Positions 5,409 through 5,789 of a stretch of 5,789 nucleotides of DNA are shown piece after piece; position 1 is the stretch's first letter, and each line of letters starts with the position of its first letter. This DNA is from Sideroxydans lithotrophicus (GTDB taxonomy: Bacteria; Pseudomonadota; Gammaproteobacteria; Burkholderiales; Sulfuriferulaceae). A program made the position numbers and the translations under genes. The stretch spans positions 1 to 5,789 of the forward strand of contig DZDB01000118.1 in the NCBI GenBank assembly GCA_022736605.1. The letters run 5' to 3'. The notes beneath the pieces were generated by a model. That model had not been told where the DNA came from. It made no database searches and worked only from the letters and a program-made list of their open reading frames with translations.

Positions 5409-5789
5409 TCACGGTTTCTCAAACACATCCTTGTACGACGTGTAATAGCTGATGAACGCCAGCGGCAGCATCACCAGAAAGCCGAGCATCAGCGGGATCG
5501 TGGCAAGCACAAACAGCACGAACATCACCGCACCGTAAATCATAAACGGGACGATGTTTTTGAGCGCGGCAGCAAAGCTGGTTTTCATTGCTTCGATTGC
5601 ACTGAGGTTGCGGAACACCACCAGCGCCGGTGCGAACCAGTAAGCCATCAGCAAAGGCACCAATAGCGCCAGCGCAGCGAGCACGCCCAAGCCAGCACCC
5701 GGGCCAAGCATCGCCGGTGTTACCGCAGTAGCCGCTTCGGGGTGGCCTTGCAGCATCATGGTTACCAGCGCACCGGCGCCGAGCGCGGA
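5409..5789 (-). CDS. BPSS1780-like family membrane protein, C-terminal part, cut by window edge
   Basis: The frame is open from the window edge to a TGA at 5409, giving 126 residues. An internal ATG at 5759 is not a likely start: the frame continues upstream as Ala/Gly-rich membrane-type sequence (SALGAGALVT). Visible hydrophobic segments are about 33-58 and 79-115, the latter probably two helices. The pattern with PLLMAYWFAPALVVF (45-59), an AIEAMKTSF helix (65-72), LKNIVPF (76-82) and a closing SYYTSYKDVF (114-123) resembles the BPSS1780 family of uncharacterised betaproteobacterial inner-membrane proteins. This rests on memory of the family, not a search. Function is unknown. It faces ccsA and shares its terminator, so there is no operon link to cytochrome maturation. 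Confidence 0.78.
   Translation of the reverse strand, partial: SALGAGALVTMMLQGHPEAATAVTPAMLGPGAGLGVLAALALLVPLLMAYWFAPALVVFRNLSAIEAMKTSFAAALKNIVPFMIYGAVMFVLFVLATIPLMLGFLVMLPLAFISYYTSYKDVFEKP

Overview
The window looks like ordinary chromosome from a betaproteobacterium, probably of the Nitrosomonadales/Gallionellales type. The signs are a cysteine-free, Pseudomonas-like HemB, System II (ResB/CcsA) cytochrome c maturation next to a di-heme cytochrome c4 and engB, and a BPSS1780-type membrane protein. The species assignment is an inference from protein content and gene order. No mobile element, CRISPR array, tRNA or rRNA gene was seen.

Layout. Positions 1-581 (minus) hold the N-terminal 193 codons of hemB (porphobilinogen synthase), cut by the window edge. 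Positions 582-738 are a non-coding gap: very AT-rich on the hemB side, then a series of four inverted repeats, with a fifth that straddles the end of engB. engB (ribosome-assembly GTPase) follows at 739-1374 (minus). An 87-bp divergent spacer separates it from a plus-strand block: cytochrome c4 (1462-2088), a terminator-like hairpin (2128-2155), resB (2176-4194) and ccsA (4199-5341). resB and ccsA are 4 bp apart and clearly co-transcribed. A perfect 20-bp inverted repeat (5354-5397) then acts as a two-way terminator against a convergent gene for a BPSS1780-like membrane protein (5409-5789, minus, cut by the window edge).

How the genes work together. HemB makes porphobilinogen for heme. ResB and CcsA carry heme across the membrane and attach it to CXXCH motifs of exported apocytochromes. 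Cytochrome c4, beside them, has two such motifs and is a likely client. Heme synthesis, heme attachment and a client thus sit within about 5.3 kb, with engB as a housekeeping neighbour.

Most interesting non-coding signal. Five back-to-back hairpins lie in about 120 bp between hemB and engB (641-758). The last is followed by a T-run on the plus strand only, and two loops are CU-rich; one contains CTCCTCCC, complementary to Shine-Dalgarno sequences. This fits an undescribed plus-strand small RNA that could base-pair with ribosome binding sites. It is a hypothesis from sequence alone. No clear promoter for it was found.
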